Shown piece by piece: positions 11,640-22,199 of a DNA stretch of 64,000 nt. The stretch is from Neoceratodus forsteri (Eukaryota > Chordata > Ceratodontiformes > Ceratodontidae). How positions within the stretch are numbered: the first letter of the stretch is position 1; each line of letters begins with the position of its first letter. Under the pieces are notes generated by a model. The model saw nothing but the letters and a program-made list of their open reading frames with translations. It had not been told where the DNA came from and made no database searches. The stretch is from positions 694,911,501-694,975,500 of the forward strand of contig CM057454.1 of the NCBI GenBank assembly GCA_016271365.2, written 5' to 3'. The position numbers and the translations under genes are program-made.

Positions 11640-12402
11640 GGGACCACCCAGTCCAATGCAACTGCCTCAAAGGATGCCGAGAACGAGGAGCACTTGGATG
11701 ACAGTGGGCTCAGGGAGGATTAGAGCAGTCAGGCAGAGGCACATCCCAGATCCTATTCCACTCAAGAACTCATATGCCACACTGGCAAATGAGGACAACC
11801 AAATAGAGGTACCCAGAGAAGTGGAAGGAAAGGATGTGGAGGTTAGCCAAGGAGGTGACCTCAGCCGGGAAAGCAGTGGACCCCAGAGGAGGAGGAGGCG
11901 AATCCTGGTGGGGACTCCATCATAAGAGGGATCCAGCTAGGAACACAGGAGGGGAGGACAGGGAGGTGAGGTGCCTACCAGGTGCCACGGCATGGAGGAT
12001 GGAAGGAAGATACTGGGGATCACTGGGAAGGCAAGGCGGGAGGGTGAGCTGGATGTCATTATCCACCTAGGTACTAATGACCTGGCAAATGGGGAGCCAA
12101 AGGAAGTTCAGGAAGAGTTTAGGAAACTGGGGAGGGGTCTCAAGCAAGTAGCTACTTCTGTCACTTTCTCAGAAGCACTACCTGTGAGAGGCAAGGGAGA
12201 GCATAGGAGTGCATGCACCAGGAACTTTAACTCATGGTTGAAGAACTGGTGCTGTGAGGAAGGGTTTGGATTCATTGGTGACTGGGGACCCACCTGGAGG
12301 GATGGAGGTTTGTTCAAGCCTGAACGCCTGCATCCATCCTGGAGGGGAATCCAAGCACTCAATGATAAGTTTAAATGCTACATTGACAAGCATTTAAACT
12401 AG
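11640..12402 (+). pseudogene. CR1-B ORF1 with SGNH/GDSL esterase-like domain, one main frameshift
   Basis: The best-preserved CR1 ORF1 domain in the window. Block I GDSIIRGIQ is encoded at 11,910-11,936; a frame change follows. The open stretch 11,971-12,402 (143 residues) contains VIIHLGTNDLANGE (block III), VTFSEALPV (core strand), FNSWLKNWCCEEGFGFIGDW, and PERLHPSWRG near 12,319-12,345 (block V, catalytic His). The GDS-GTND-(D/E)xxH order is that of SGNH hydrolases, as known for CR1 ORF1. The catalytic Asp position reads Glu (PERLH). A basic Gln/Lys-rich tail follows to about 12,650. With the frameshift it is not expressed intact. Confidence 0.82.
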
Positions 12403-12848
12403 CAAAGGGGGTGGCAGGCCTGCAAGGAGGGTACCTACTTGCTCACCCCCCACAGCTAGCAGTGGAACCAGTGAACCAGAGGAGTGGCTATCTCTGCAAA
12501 GCAGTGTGCAAAAGATGGAGATTAGTGCCCAAGAGGTGGATAAGCAGAAAAGGGGCAAAGTTCAGCAGAAGGGCAGACAGCAAGGAGAACCAGGGATAAA
12601 TGACAACCAAGGAAGGGGCTGGAGTAGAACAGTGAAACAGTCTAGGGAGTAGACCACGGAGTCAGTTGAAAAACCAATTATGACTGACTTACCACACATT
12701 ATGACTGATTTTTTCAACTAGTTTGAAATTTGTGACTTCAACTAACTAAAGAAAATCCAACCAATTTTTTCAGTTTTCACCATCGTTGAATTTTATTATG
12801 TATTCGTTTCACTTTTCTTTTAGCATAAATGTTTTGCAATACCACTTA

Positions 12849-13142
12849 CCAATAAGGCATTCCCAGGAGTTAGATTAACAGTCAGTGAAACACCCCATTG
12901 GGCGAATATGGCACTCTGCTGTATCTCGGGCAACTTTACACCCCTGGGGTGATTAACAGACAGTTACTCTAACTACTGGCCATGCCATATTTAAGCAATA
13001 AGGCATGATCAGGGTTTGTTATGGTGATGGTGGGATAACGGCCCATCTCGGGTGGGTTGAAGCACGAGGCGTAGCTCAATACTTCCACCACCCAAGAAGG
13101 GCCATTAGCTCAACATTACACACCCCCGGAGTACCTTATTGC
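12849..13142. repeat. Small element with inverted ends and internal hairpin
   Basis: Ends pair imperfectly: CCAATAAGGCATTCCCAGGAG at the left and CCCCCGGAGTACCTTATTGC at the right. Inside, GGCCCATCTCGGGTGGG (13,040-13,056) pairs with CCACCCAAGAAGGGCC (13,088-13,103). The hairpin loop carries GAGGCGTAGCTC. It could be a MITE or a structured RNA-derived repeat; I do not recognise the family. Confidence 0.4.
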
Positions 13143-13333
13143 GAATATGAAATGGGTCATCATTTTTATTAGATGTAATGCACCATAGGCAACAAACACA
13201 TACAAAAACGCTGATAAGATAATCTTTAAGGACAATCTCATGGCGGACTTGGAGCAGTAGGCAATACTTTTTGAGAGAAAGGCTGAGGCTGCTAAGTTTG
13301 TGGAAGACTTTTTTATGTTTCTTAAGCAGCGTC

Positions 13334-13745
13334 AACAGTGGCTCAGCAGGTTGTACACTCTCACCTGAGGCCAGAAGATCAGAAGGTTAGGAGGTCTACC
13401 CCCACACCATGCACTTTGATTAAATCCAAATACTGACACTGTAGTGCAGCATGAGAAGGGTTCCTGCTGCACTCCTGAGGTGCCATCTTTTGGATGAAAT
13501 GTTAAACCGAGGTCCCATCTGCCTGTTCTGGTGGTAGTTCAGGTGGCTGTTAAACATCCAATGGCACTTCTCGAAAAGAGCAGTGCTATTTCCCTGGTGT
13601 CCTGGCCACACTGTCCCCATTCCTTAAAAATACCAGCAACAGCTTAATATGGTTCAGTGTAAGTTGCCATCCATCTTTATCCGCCTTCCCCTGGGACCAG
13701 GCTGAAAATTATCAGAACTGTCTAGTATTACTTGCCCAGTCAACA
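13334..13745 (+). mobile_element. tRNA-derived SINE with V-SINE-like central core
   Basis: The head shows a polymerase III A box, TGGCTCAGCAGG, at 13,339-13,350 and a weak B-box-like AGGTCTACCCC near 13,391. The body contains CTCCTGAGGTGCCATCTTTT, GTTAAACCGAGGTCC and GGTGTCCTGGCCA, which match my recollection of the conserved central domain of vertebrate V-SINE-type elements. The tail runs into an A/T-rich stretch near 13,745. A short GTCAAC occurs at both ends (13,331 and 13,739), possibly a target duplication. It is probably one of the insertions that split CR1-B. The family name is from memory and needs alignment. Confidence 0.7.
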
Positions 13746-15330
13746 AAAACAATGTTTTTTTTTTGTTTGTTTTAAATGGATGACACTGATACAGGTAAGG
13801 AAGTTCAGGTGTCAATCCAGCAACACAGCAAGGTACTTAAAATTGGATACTCCAAGTGGGGTTCCATCCAGGGTTAAGTGCAGAAACCATACACTGGCCT
13901 GTTGATGCAGTGGAAGACCAGCAATCACAACAACAGTGAATATGGGTTTGTAATGAGCCGAGGTCATCCAGGACTTGCCATGGACAGGAAGACTGAGGGT
14001 CCCAGAATGGGAGTTTACTGCCTTCACTGTAATACTGCCACCTGGATCACCATGCGTGGTATTGCTGCAGAGGCACACTATGGGAGGGGAGGACCGGACG
14101 CAGGATGGAAACTGTGTCACCAGCATGTGTATGCACAAGTTGCCCAGAATATATGAGAAACTCCAGCTGCAATGCAGGATGACAACATGCCACTCCCCCC
14201 AACACATCAGTGGGTTGAGGTCAGGAAGAACTGAAGCAGCTCCATTTTGAGCATTTGGAATTTACAAGCATTATAACTTCATAAATGGGCAGAAACAAAA
14301 TAAATTATTTATGCCACTGAAGTCTGGAGCAGGTCACGGTGAGGTATTGCATATGTTGGAGGAAGCAGCAACTAGGCAGCAGCAGCTAAGAAGCTGGCTG
14401 CTTTTTAATGTAAAATGCAAATACAGAGTACAGTGAAACAAATCCACACACAGTAGAGCCCAATGGACAACACCCGAGATGGACCAACAGACTGCCTAGA
14501 TCAGCCATCCAGGTAGGCCCCATCTCAGAGAGTAATTAGCTTGGGGGCTGGAAGAGACAAGCCTAAAGAAGGCCCAGTACAGGACTAGGGGGCAGCAGCA
14601 GCTATTGGAAGAGACTGCACCAGACCAGAGACAAAGGGGCAGTAGCACTAAATTGTATAAGCCACAGAAAGTATATGAAATATTAGAATAACTGATGGTA
14701 ATTGTCCCCCTCCCTCTTCAAAACCACTATCAGAGGCTCCCTGATGGTACAGTGACTGTGGTTTCCCCTCCCTATCCTTCTGTCCTTCAGTGGAAGTCAG
14801 TCCTGCTGGGCTAAACTTGTCCCCCTTTCACTCCTTTCTTTATAACTACCTTTTATTAGTCCAGCAATTTCACCCCCATCCCAATTAATGCCTGGAGGTC
14901 CAGTGTGCATACCCCCAAACAAAAACAATCTCTGACGTTTGCAGCTGTGCATATTATGCTGCCAGATGTGCTCATCAAAAGTCCTGCAAGCCTGTAACCT
15001 CCTGCTAAGTCAGAGTCACTGGTTGCATCTTTTTTTGGGAGTGGGAGTGCCAGTGGGCACACTGTCATGCAATTTAGCAACTAGACTACTAAGGTTCACA
15101 TTCACACACAGCATGTGCTGAAATGGCCCTACAGTGACCTGTTCCTGCTCTCCATCTCATCATGAGTCTATGGCCACAAGCAATGGGGTCCCGAGTATCC
15201 CCAACCCCAAGACGGCTGGATGTGCTTGTGCCAGAAATAAATTCTCTTCTTGAAATATATTTTCCCCATTGTGAATTTACCAACTTTGAAAACACAGGTC
15301 CCAGTGAAGGAATGGTACCACTACAGCAGG
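13746..15330. other. Unassigned stretch
   Basis: No recognisable protein or structured repeat on either strand. There are short reading frames without family resemblance. It lies between the SINE and a strong hairpin inside the region that separates the two CR1-B pieces. Confidence 0.3.
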
Positions 15331-15337
15331 TCATTCG

Positions 15338-15476
15338 TAATGCTGAAACAAACAACAAATTCCAGCACTGAAGGACGTATCCAGATAATCAGCTTTAATA
15401 TAATAAATGCAAAGCTGATTATCTGTATACGTCCACGAGGAGTGCTGGCATTTGTTTTACTATTGTTTCCTGCATC
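15338..15476. repeat. Long hairpin (foldback), miRNA-precursor-like or MITE
   Basis: Core arms GGACGTATCCAGATAATCAG (15,373-15,392, continuing CTTTA) and its complement CTGATTATCTGTATACGTCC (15,415-15,434) pair with one mismatch around an AT-rich loop of about 12 bases. Pairing extends outward through CCAGCACT/AGTGCTGG and then more loosely through A/T-rich arms. Such perfect inner arms are typical of palindromic MITEs and of small-RNA precursors; there is no further evidence for either. Confidence 0.75.
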
Positions 15477-15499
15477 TCACGCATTTTGCTTTCTATATT

Positions 15500-16540
15500 A
15501 GACATTTTGTAATGCGCAGCTCCTCCCTTCTAATAATACATGTACAGTACCTGCAAGTTATAGTTCACGTGCTGTAGCCTGCCCTGGCTGTTGCCAATGC
15601 CAGTTCCTTCTCATCGGGATGAGTCGCTCCTAAGATGGTGATGATTTAATTCTTCCGTTGGCATGGGCCAGTCCGGGGGTGGCGCAGGATGCCTGCTGGC
15701 CTGCCACGCCTCCCATGCTGCTGCAGCTCTGCTCTCGGGGGGGTAAGATCACGGTGTGGCTTACAGGTGCTGGTTGGTTTTGGGCCCTGTGTGCTCTGCC
15801 TCCCTCCTCAGCTCCTCCCTAACACACAGTGCTGTCCCGAGAGACCTGACCACTTTCCTCGCGTGGTGGTGGACTCAGACTGAGGAATTACTGGAAGTCT
15901 ACACCCCGGCCCACACGACGGCGACCACCACTCCTCTGACCTTCTGGTTTTCCTCCTCTCAGACTCCAGTCCCCTTCTTGAATGAGGTTCGAGCTCTGCA
16001 CTGCTGGCTGCTGATCGAGATTCACCTGAGGGTCATGTAATGGGCCTGAGCCCATCACTGCACTAGCTGGCTGACTGACTGTCTCACTGGCCTGGCCGCA
16101 CCGCACACCCAACACGTCGACAATTGCTGCGGGTGGTTTTGCTGGACAAAAAGGACTGGGACCTTTTTCAATTAAATAAGCCTTAAGAAAGGTGCAACAA
16201 ATAACCACTGCTTCTTGAAAGAACAACAATGTTGGGCTGCTACTCACTCCGTTGCCAACTTGCCATTCTTCTCTCTTCACGTCTCCTCTCTCCTACCAGA
16301 CTCAGTCACTCTCTCCCCGCCACCTGGTGCAGCCAGTCACAGACACTCTCACTCCTGGCTCCTCCTTCTAACTATCTTTAATTTGTGGAGGTGGATGCTT
16401 CATACCCAGGAGCCAGGAGTGAATTTTGTTTGCTTTTATTGGTTTGTATGCATGCTCGGTGCCGCCGACCGTTACATATTTTTGCGCCCCCCCCCAAAGA
16501 AAATAAAGACAAAACATGAAGTGCAGCCAAAATAAAAATA
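15500..16540. other. Unassigned GC-richer stretch
   Basis: More GC and CpG than the surroundings (for example GGTGGCGCAGG, CTCGCGTGGTGG), with a C-run at 16,487-16,496. A 130-residue minus-strand reading frame (15,888-16,280) has no recognisable domain. It might be the leader of an inserted element. No gene can be supported. Confidence 0.3.
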
Positions 16541-16552
16541 GGGATGGATCAT

Positions 16553-16654
16553 GGAATCGTCGACTGGAGTGGATTTCAACTCCACTATATTAAGACTGCA
16601 ATTCAATGCAATTGCAACTAATTGCAACTGCACTGAATTGCAACCGACGATTCC
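16553..16654. repeat. 102-bp foldback at the CR1-B junction
   Basis: Outer arms GGAATCGTCG (16,553-16,562) and CGACGATTCC (16,645-16,654). The inner near-palindrome 16,597-16,642 is built from TGCAATTCAATGCAATTGCA and its complement. CR1 ORF2 coding sequence starts just downstream, so this foldback marks the right edge of the material that split CR1-B. Confidence 0.65.
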
Positions 16655-19516
16655 AACTGCTGACGACGGCTCCGGGGACTACTAGGGAGGTCAAATCATG
16701 GAAAGCCATGTGTGCAAATGCCAGGAGCCTTAGCAACAAGATGGAAGATCTGGAGGCTGTCATGGTACAGTCAGACCTGGACATTGTGGCCATCACTGAA
16801 ACCTGGTGTAATGATAACCACGACTGGGAGATGGCCATACTTGGCTACAACATATTCAGAAGAGACAGAGCAGGCAGGAAGGGAGGAGGAGGCACTGTGT
16901 GAAAAATGACATAAGGGCCACAGAGATCCAGGAGGAACAAAATGGGGAGAGATACTGTGGGTTAAGCTGGAAAGGAAAATGGGACAGCCATCCACATAGG
17001 TGTGGTCTATAGACCACCAGCCCAGGAGGAAGAAACAGATAGGGACCTGATGCTAGCCATCCAAAGGATGGCAGACAAGGGTGAGGTAGTACTGGTTGGA
17101 GACTTGGACTGGAGCATCCCAGCAGCAGCATCAACTAGGAGCAGATTTATCCTGGACTCCCTTCAGGGTGCCTTCCTCAAGCAACTGGTCATGGAACCAA
17201 CTCGGCAGAAGGCAATACTGGACCTTGTGCTCACAAACAGGGACAGTGTGATGGGGGTAACAGTGGGGAGCACCTGGGAAACAGTGACCACCAGTCATTG
17301 TGGTTTGAAATCACAGAAAGAGCAGAACCAAACCACACAAAAACACGTATCCTGGATTTTAGGGTGCAGACTTTGGGAAAATGGGAGATACTTGAAAGAG
17401 GCATTAAGGGAATGGGACAGGAGTCAGGGGTTGAGGAACAGGGGCAGTATTTAAACTGGGGATTACAAGAACAGCAGAATTATGCATTAAGCAGGTTAGC
17501 AAGAGGAAAAGGAAGAGGAGACCATTATGGTTTTCCAAAGAGGTAGCAAAGAAAGTGAAAGCCAAAAGATTGCATTCAGGCAATACAAAAGACACAGGCA
17601 GAAGGAGATAGAGAAGTACCAGGAGAAGCAAGGGAGGCAGGGAGGTCAGTAAGGGAAGCCAAAGCTCAGACAGAAGAACACATTGCAAAATCAGTGGGTA
17701 GAGGGACAAACCTTTACAGGTACATAAGTGAAAAAGAAAGACAAAGGGAGGGATAGTGAGACTGAAGGGGAGGATGGGGCCGCATGGAGGATGACAACAA
17801 TAAAGCTGATATATTGAACAGGTATTTCTGCTCCAGTCTTTACTGAGGAAGAGGAGGGTAATGGGTCTGAAGAGTACAAGGGTGAGAATGGTGCAGAAAT
17901 GGACACAAGTCCCTTTACACGAGAAAGGGTCCTGAAGGAACTGGAAGTAATAAGAGCTGATAAAGCAGTGGGGCCAGATGGGTGCACCCCAGGGTCCTTA
18001 AAGAACTAAGAGAGGTGGTGGCTGAACCTCTGGCTATCCTGTTTAGCCAATCACTGGAAACAGGAGGTACCAAAGACTGAGGACAGCAGATGTAGTCCCT
18101 TATACAAAAGTGGGAACAAAGAGGAAGCAGGGAACTACAGACCAGTCAGCCTCACCTCGGTAGTGGGAAGATCATGGAAGCACTACTGAAGGAGAGATTG
18201 GTGGAACATCTGGTTGTCAATGGACTACAGGACCCAAGGCAGCATGGTTTCACCAGGGGAGGTCATGTCAGACCAACCTCGTTGAATTTTTGACTGGGTG
18301 ACTAGGAGGTGGATCAGGGAGGGCAGTGGACATGGCCTATCTGGACTTCAGCAAGGCCTTTGACACTGTGCCACATAGAAGACTATTACACAAACTGGGG
18401 AATATGGGTGTGGGCAGGACAGTAGTGTGGTGGGTAGGTAACTGGCTGGGTGGCAGGACACAGAGGTGGTGGTAAATGGCTGTCACTCCACAGAGGGAAG
18501 AGTGACCAGTGGGGTACCACAGGGATCAGTGCTGGGACGGTCCTATTCAACATCTCATCAGTGACATTGCGCAGGACCTGAAGGCAGAATTTCACTGTTC
18601 GCTGATGACACAAAGCTCTGTAACAGAGTAGACACACCAGAGGGTGTAGACAGAATGAGAAGCGACACTGTGGAAACTTGAAGAATGGTCAGGGTTTGGC
18701 AGTTGAAATTAATGCAAAGAAGTGCAAGATAATGCACATGGGGCACAAAAACCCTGGCACAATATATCAGTTGGGGGTGAGGATATAGCATGCACCAAGC
18801 AGGAAAGGGATCTTGGGGTTGTCATCTCTGATGACCTCAAGGTAGAGAAACAGTGTGACAAGGCAGCAGGTAAAGCAAATAGGATGCTGGGATGTATAGG
18901 CAGGGCATCACCAGCAGGAAAAGGGAGGTCATAATTCCGCTATACAAGACACTAGTGAGGCCCCACCTGGAGTACAGTGTACAGTTCTGGAGACCATACC
19001 TACGTAAGGACATAGGCAGGGTAGAAGGTTCAGAGGAGGGCAACAAAGATGGTGCATGGATTGCATCACAAGTCCTATGAAGACAGGTTGAAGGAACTGA
19101 ACATGTACTCCCTGGAGGAGAGGAGGGAGAGAGGGGATATGATAGAGACATACAAGTATCTTACAGGGAGGAACAGGGTGCAGGAAAACACTATTTTTAA
19201 GTGAAAAAGATGTTCCAGGACAAGAGGGCATGGGATGAAGTTGGAGGGAGGATGATTCAGAGGAAACATGAGAAAGAATTTCTTCACAGAACGGGTGGTG
19301 GACAAGTGGAACACCCTGCCAGAGGAAGTGGTGGGGGCTGAAACAATCACAGGATTTAAGAATGCATGGGATAGACATAAAGGAATTCTGGAGGTCAGGG
19401 GTAAGGGGCAACAGACTTCTAGGAAAACAAACTGAACTTACAAGCTCAAATGGGCAGACTGGGTGGGCCATAGGCCCTTATCTGCCGACACTGTCTATGT
19501 ATCTATGTATCTATGT
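16655..19516 (+). mobile_element. CR1-type LINE, copy B, 3' part (ORF2 and tail)
   Basis: Plus-strand ORF2 from its endonuclease start to the 3' terminus. The element ends with GCCATAGGCCCTTATCTGCC and a short tandem repeat of TCTATGTA (19,493-19,516), the microsatellite-like tail characteristic of CR1. Frame changes are frequent. Upstream ORF1 is at 11.6-12.6 kb. Together they form a nearly full-length CR1 that sits between the two Harbinger genes. Confidence 0.88.
16690..19480 (+). pseudogene. CR1-B ORF2 remnant: endonuclease and reverse transcriptase
   Basis: The endonuclease is visible as CANARSLSNKMEDLEAVM (16,710-16,763), DIVAITETW (16,780-16,806), GDLDWSIPAA (17,098-17,128) and GDSDHQSLWFEI, the last in a shifted frame near 17,280. 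The reverse transcriptase shows KAVGPDG (17,962-17,982), NYRPVSLTSVVG (18,132-18,168), GLSGLQQGL-type frameshifted SKAFDTVPHR (18,350-18,380), TSGVPQGSVLG (18,507-18,540) and LFADDTKLCNRVD (18,595-18,633). The aspartate pair of the active site is still encoded. The C-terminal block [19 protein letters not shown] is at 18,962-19,020. More than eight indels make it non-functional. The family's usual ORF2 is about 900-1,000 residues. Confidence 0.88.
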
Positions 19517-19829
19517 CCCTGTGTTCATTTGAGGTGTACAACCTCTGCATTATGTATCCCTTGATGTTCTTGTGGCTACAACAGATGGCTGCATTGTCCA
19601 TCTGTGGCAACATGCGGCCATGGGGACTGATTTGGGCACAGTGCGACCATATCTAGAGCATTGCACCAGGAAGATGACCATATGTGCTGGCTTTGAGTGT
19701 TGAGGCATACACACAAAACGATGTTCTCTGGTCAGAGTGGTTCCTCCTGAGTGGTAGGAACATCTGTCAGTGCCACCCGAGGAACGTTGATGTCCCTCAA
19801 GTGAAGAGGTTTCTTATCAGGTTCACTCA
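19517..19829. other. Unassigned, probable Harbinger 3' flank
   Basis: It lies just beyond the transposase C-terminus on the minus strand. No features beyond short AT/GT-rich words. It is assigned to the Harbinger element only by position. Confidence 0.3.
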
Positions 19830-21861
19830 CACCTGCTGAGCTGTGGCCTCAATACCTGCTGCTCAGTGTTGGTGGAACCCATCTGCATCAACAGTGAGCT
19901 CCTCTGCATCCATGACACCAATATCTGTCAGTTCTGTTGGCAGTGGCACCCTGTCTGTAATGATTATACCAGTCAGGATGCAGCACACCATGATTATCTT
20001 TGCAGTCAGTCTCTGGGGAGTATTGCAGGGTGCCGCTGGACTGGTCCAGGCATCAGAACCAGGACTTTAGGATGCCAAAGGTTCTCTCTATTACAGTCCT
20101 TGTTGTGGTCAGTGCCTTGTTATACCTTCCTTTGGCCACAGTCTGCGTGTGCCGCAATGGGGTCATAAACTATGGCAGTTGTGGATAACCTCTGTCACCT
20201 GTCAAGTATTAGGGGACAGCGGATCAGATTACCATGCCATGATGGTATGTACCACACCCATACCCACCACAATAGTGTTATTGGCATAGCACAATGATGC
20301 ACATCACCCTCAACCCAACTTCTCAACTTTCAAAACCATGGTCAGTGTTGCTTGAACAACACCGTCCACCTTGGAGACACATGTGATCCTCCATCATTCA
20401 GCCTACTGTGACACATTCTCATGGGCACAGCAGACAAACCAGTCCACCACCCTGTGCACCTCACATCGTGCAGTTCACATCATTATCCTCTCCACCAGGC
20501 CCACAGTTTGCTGTACCGGTTACCGACATGGCCCCAGGCAAGTCTGTTCTCTATCCATGTGGCCCTGAGCTCTCCTCTTAGCCCACACATCATACAGTCT
20601 TGATGTACAGTATCACCCACCTGTCAGTCAACCACCTTCTATTTCTCAACTTTCGAATGGTACCTGGTTAGATTAGCATTACCAGAATATCGTCACACTA
20701 TATGGCGCTAGTCTAGTAAGCACTCAAAAGGACAGCGACTAGGGATTTACAGTGCTTGCTATAAGTGCTCACCTGGTCACTGTCCATAGTCCTGAAAAAT
20801 GATAAGGGCACCACTAATCCAGTAGCTGGCTGAGCTGCTCCTGTGGCATGGAGTGCTGAGACACAAAGCAGCTCAGTCAGCAGTAATAGAGATCAGGGTT
20901 CTTATCCTGGTCTCCAGCATTTTGGCAGCATCGGGACTCTTTCGGGGCCATGGAAAGAGTGTTTCCATTGCCCCATACATCTTAATTTTCTCCACAATCC
21001 ACTCCCCCTGGGTGAATTTGATTAGTCTGGTGTGTGTGGGGGGCAACCCCCCCCAAAAAAGATTTGGCACTGTTTTTGATGCGTGCACCTTGCATGCGCT
21101 ATTTTGAGCAGCACTGTTCGGACCGAGTGCCCCTTTGAACACCTGGTATAGGCCACAGTGCCTGAAGATGTACGAATCATGGCAGGATCCAGGGTACTGG
21201 GCCACTACATCTAGTGTGCTCCAGTGGCTATCACACACCACCTGGCTGTTCAGAGAGTGGTAGTCCTTGCGGTTAACATAGACATCCCCCTCTTCAGGTG
21301 GTGCTTTGATAGCCACATGTGTACAATCAATGGCACCAAGTACATTAGGAAACTGTACCAGGGTGTAAAAGGCCTCCTTTATGCCCTGCTGCTGCTATGC
21401 CTCCCATGGGAAGCATATGTATCTGTCACAGCATCTCAGCAAGGTGTCCACAAACTGTCTCAGGCACCTGGACACAGCAGCCTGGGATATGCCCACTGTA
21501 TCTCCATTTTGGGTTTGGAAGGTCTCGATACCCAGACAGCACAGTGCGGCACTTACTGTACCATGACATTTGCAGGTATTACATGCTCCCTCTGGGTTGC
21601 ACTACACAGATCCTCAGCCATCTCCTGGCATAGCAGCCTATTAGTGACCTTGGTCAGGCAGTAACATGCTATGCACTGCTCCTCCATGAGATCCTCATAA
21701 GAGGTTCTCACATGAAACATGGAGAGGGCATACTGCCTGACAGGCTGCTGCTGCTGTTGTGGTGTACCGTTCCCCTGCATCCTTCCATCCCAATGCCTCC
21801 GATACCTCTGACACCCTTCTGCCACCAACATGATGCTTAGTAGTGCTACTGGTGCAGACAT
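19830..21861 (-). pseudogene. Harbinger transposase (HARBI1-like DDE nuclease family), broken
   Basis: Minus-strand transposase. N-terminal block 21,553-21,861: SAPVALLSIMLVAEG, then a Gln-rich run, then YEDLMEEQCIACYCLTKVTN and REHVIPANVMVQ, the helical region preceding the catalytic fold. Catalytic core 21,140-21,330: AIKAPPEEGDVYVNRKDYHS and SLNSQVVCDSHW, with DVVAQYPGSCHDSYIFR, the classic HARBI1-family signature around the second Asp. C-terminal block 19,850-20,190: GDRGYPQLP, then TTRTVIERTFGILKSWF-like sequence in a shifted frame and CKIIMVCCILTGIIITDRVP. About 0.95 kb separates the catalytic core from GDRGYP, and an acceptor-like TTGACAG precedes it. Several frameshifts are present. 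The family is well supported; activity is excluded. Confidence 0.88.
20190..21140. other. Intron or insertion inside the Harbinger transposase
   Basis: In HARBI1-type proteins the segment after CGLYQVF should continue within a few residues to GDRGYPQLP. Here 950 bp of unrelated sequence intervenes. The GDRGYP side begins after TTGACAG on the minus strand, which fits a splice acceptor. A poly-C stretch at 21,050-21,054 and a G-rich motif occur inside. Intron and insertion cannot be separated from sequence alone. Confidence 0.45.
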
Positions 21862-21904
21862 GCTTGTCCCCTTTTTAAGTGTCTAACTCCTGGTTTGTAC
21901 TTTG

Positions 21905-22171
21905 CTAGCTCTGGGGTGTCTGTCTAATGCTCTGCTGCACCTCCCTTATATGTGGTCTAGTGAGCTTAGACCACCTCCTCATTGATCGAAGTGGTGGGGA
22001 CTTAGAGCAACACAAGTTCACTGTGCGAACCTCCTGGAATCCAAGAATAGGGGATACTGCAGCTATTTCCTGATGCATGTCATGGAGTGTCATGTCACGT
22101 GATATCTTTCTGTGCGTCTTGGCCACAAACTGCTTTGCTGCAGTCCCACTGCACATTAACGCAGGATGCAT
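21905..22171 (-). other. Short reading frame 5' of the Harbinger transposase
   Basis: An 88-residue minus-strand frame (MHPALMCSGTAAKQF ...) directly upstream of the transposase start. I do not recognise it. It may be the N-terminal extension or a leader exon of the Harbinger gene, or chance. Confidence 0.2.
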
Positions 22172-22199
22172 TTCTGAATCCCAGAGGATACAATTTTTG

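Larger units (their letters stand above)
11061..12660 (+). mobile_element. CR1-type LINE, copy B, 5' part (leader and ORF1)
   Basis: Plus-strand leader followed by ORF1. The matching ORF2 and 3' tail lie at 16.66-19.52 kb in the same orientation and correct order, so the two pieces probably form one element interrupted by about 4 kb. The left border is approximate, set where the composition changes. ORF1's C-terminal Gln/Lys/Gly-rich tail runs to about 12,650, where unrelated sequence begins. Confidence 0.75.

Noticed and set aside
15888..16280. 130-residue minus-strand frame in GC-richer DNA as a host exon
   Set aside because: No recognisable domain, conserved motif or convincing splice context; the GC content alone explains its openness.
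18929..19471. 180-residue minus-strand open frame
   Set aside because: It is exactly antisense to CR1-B ORF2 C-terminal coding and 3' UTR, which is well recognised on the plus strand.
20873..21316. 147-residue continuous transposase frame taken as an intact gene
   Set aside because: Only the first part matches the HARBI1-type core; after the CGLYQVF segment it reads into unrelated intron or inserted DNA.
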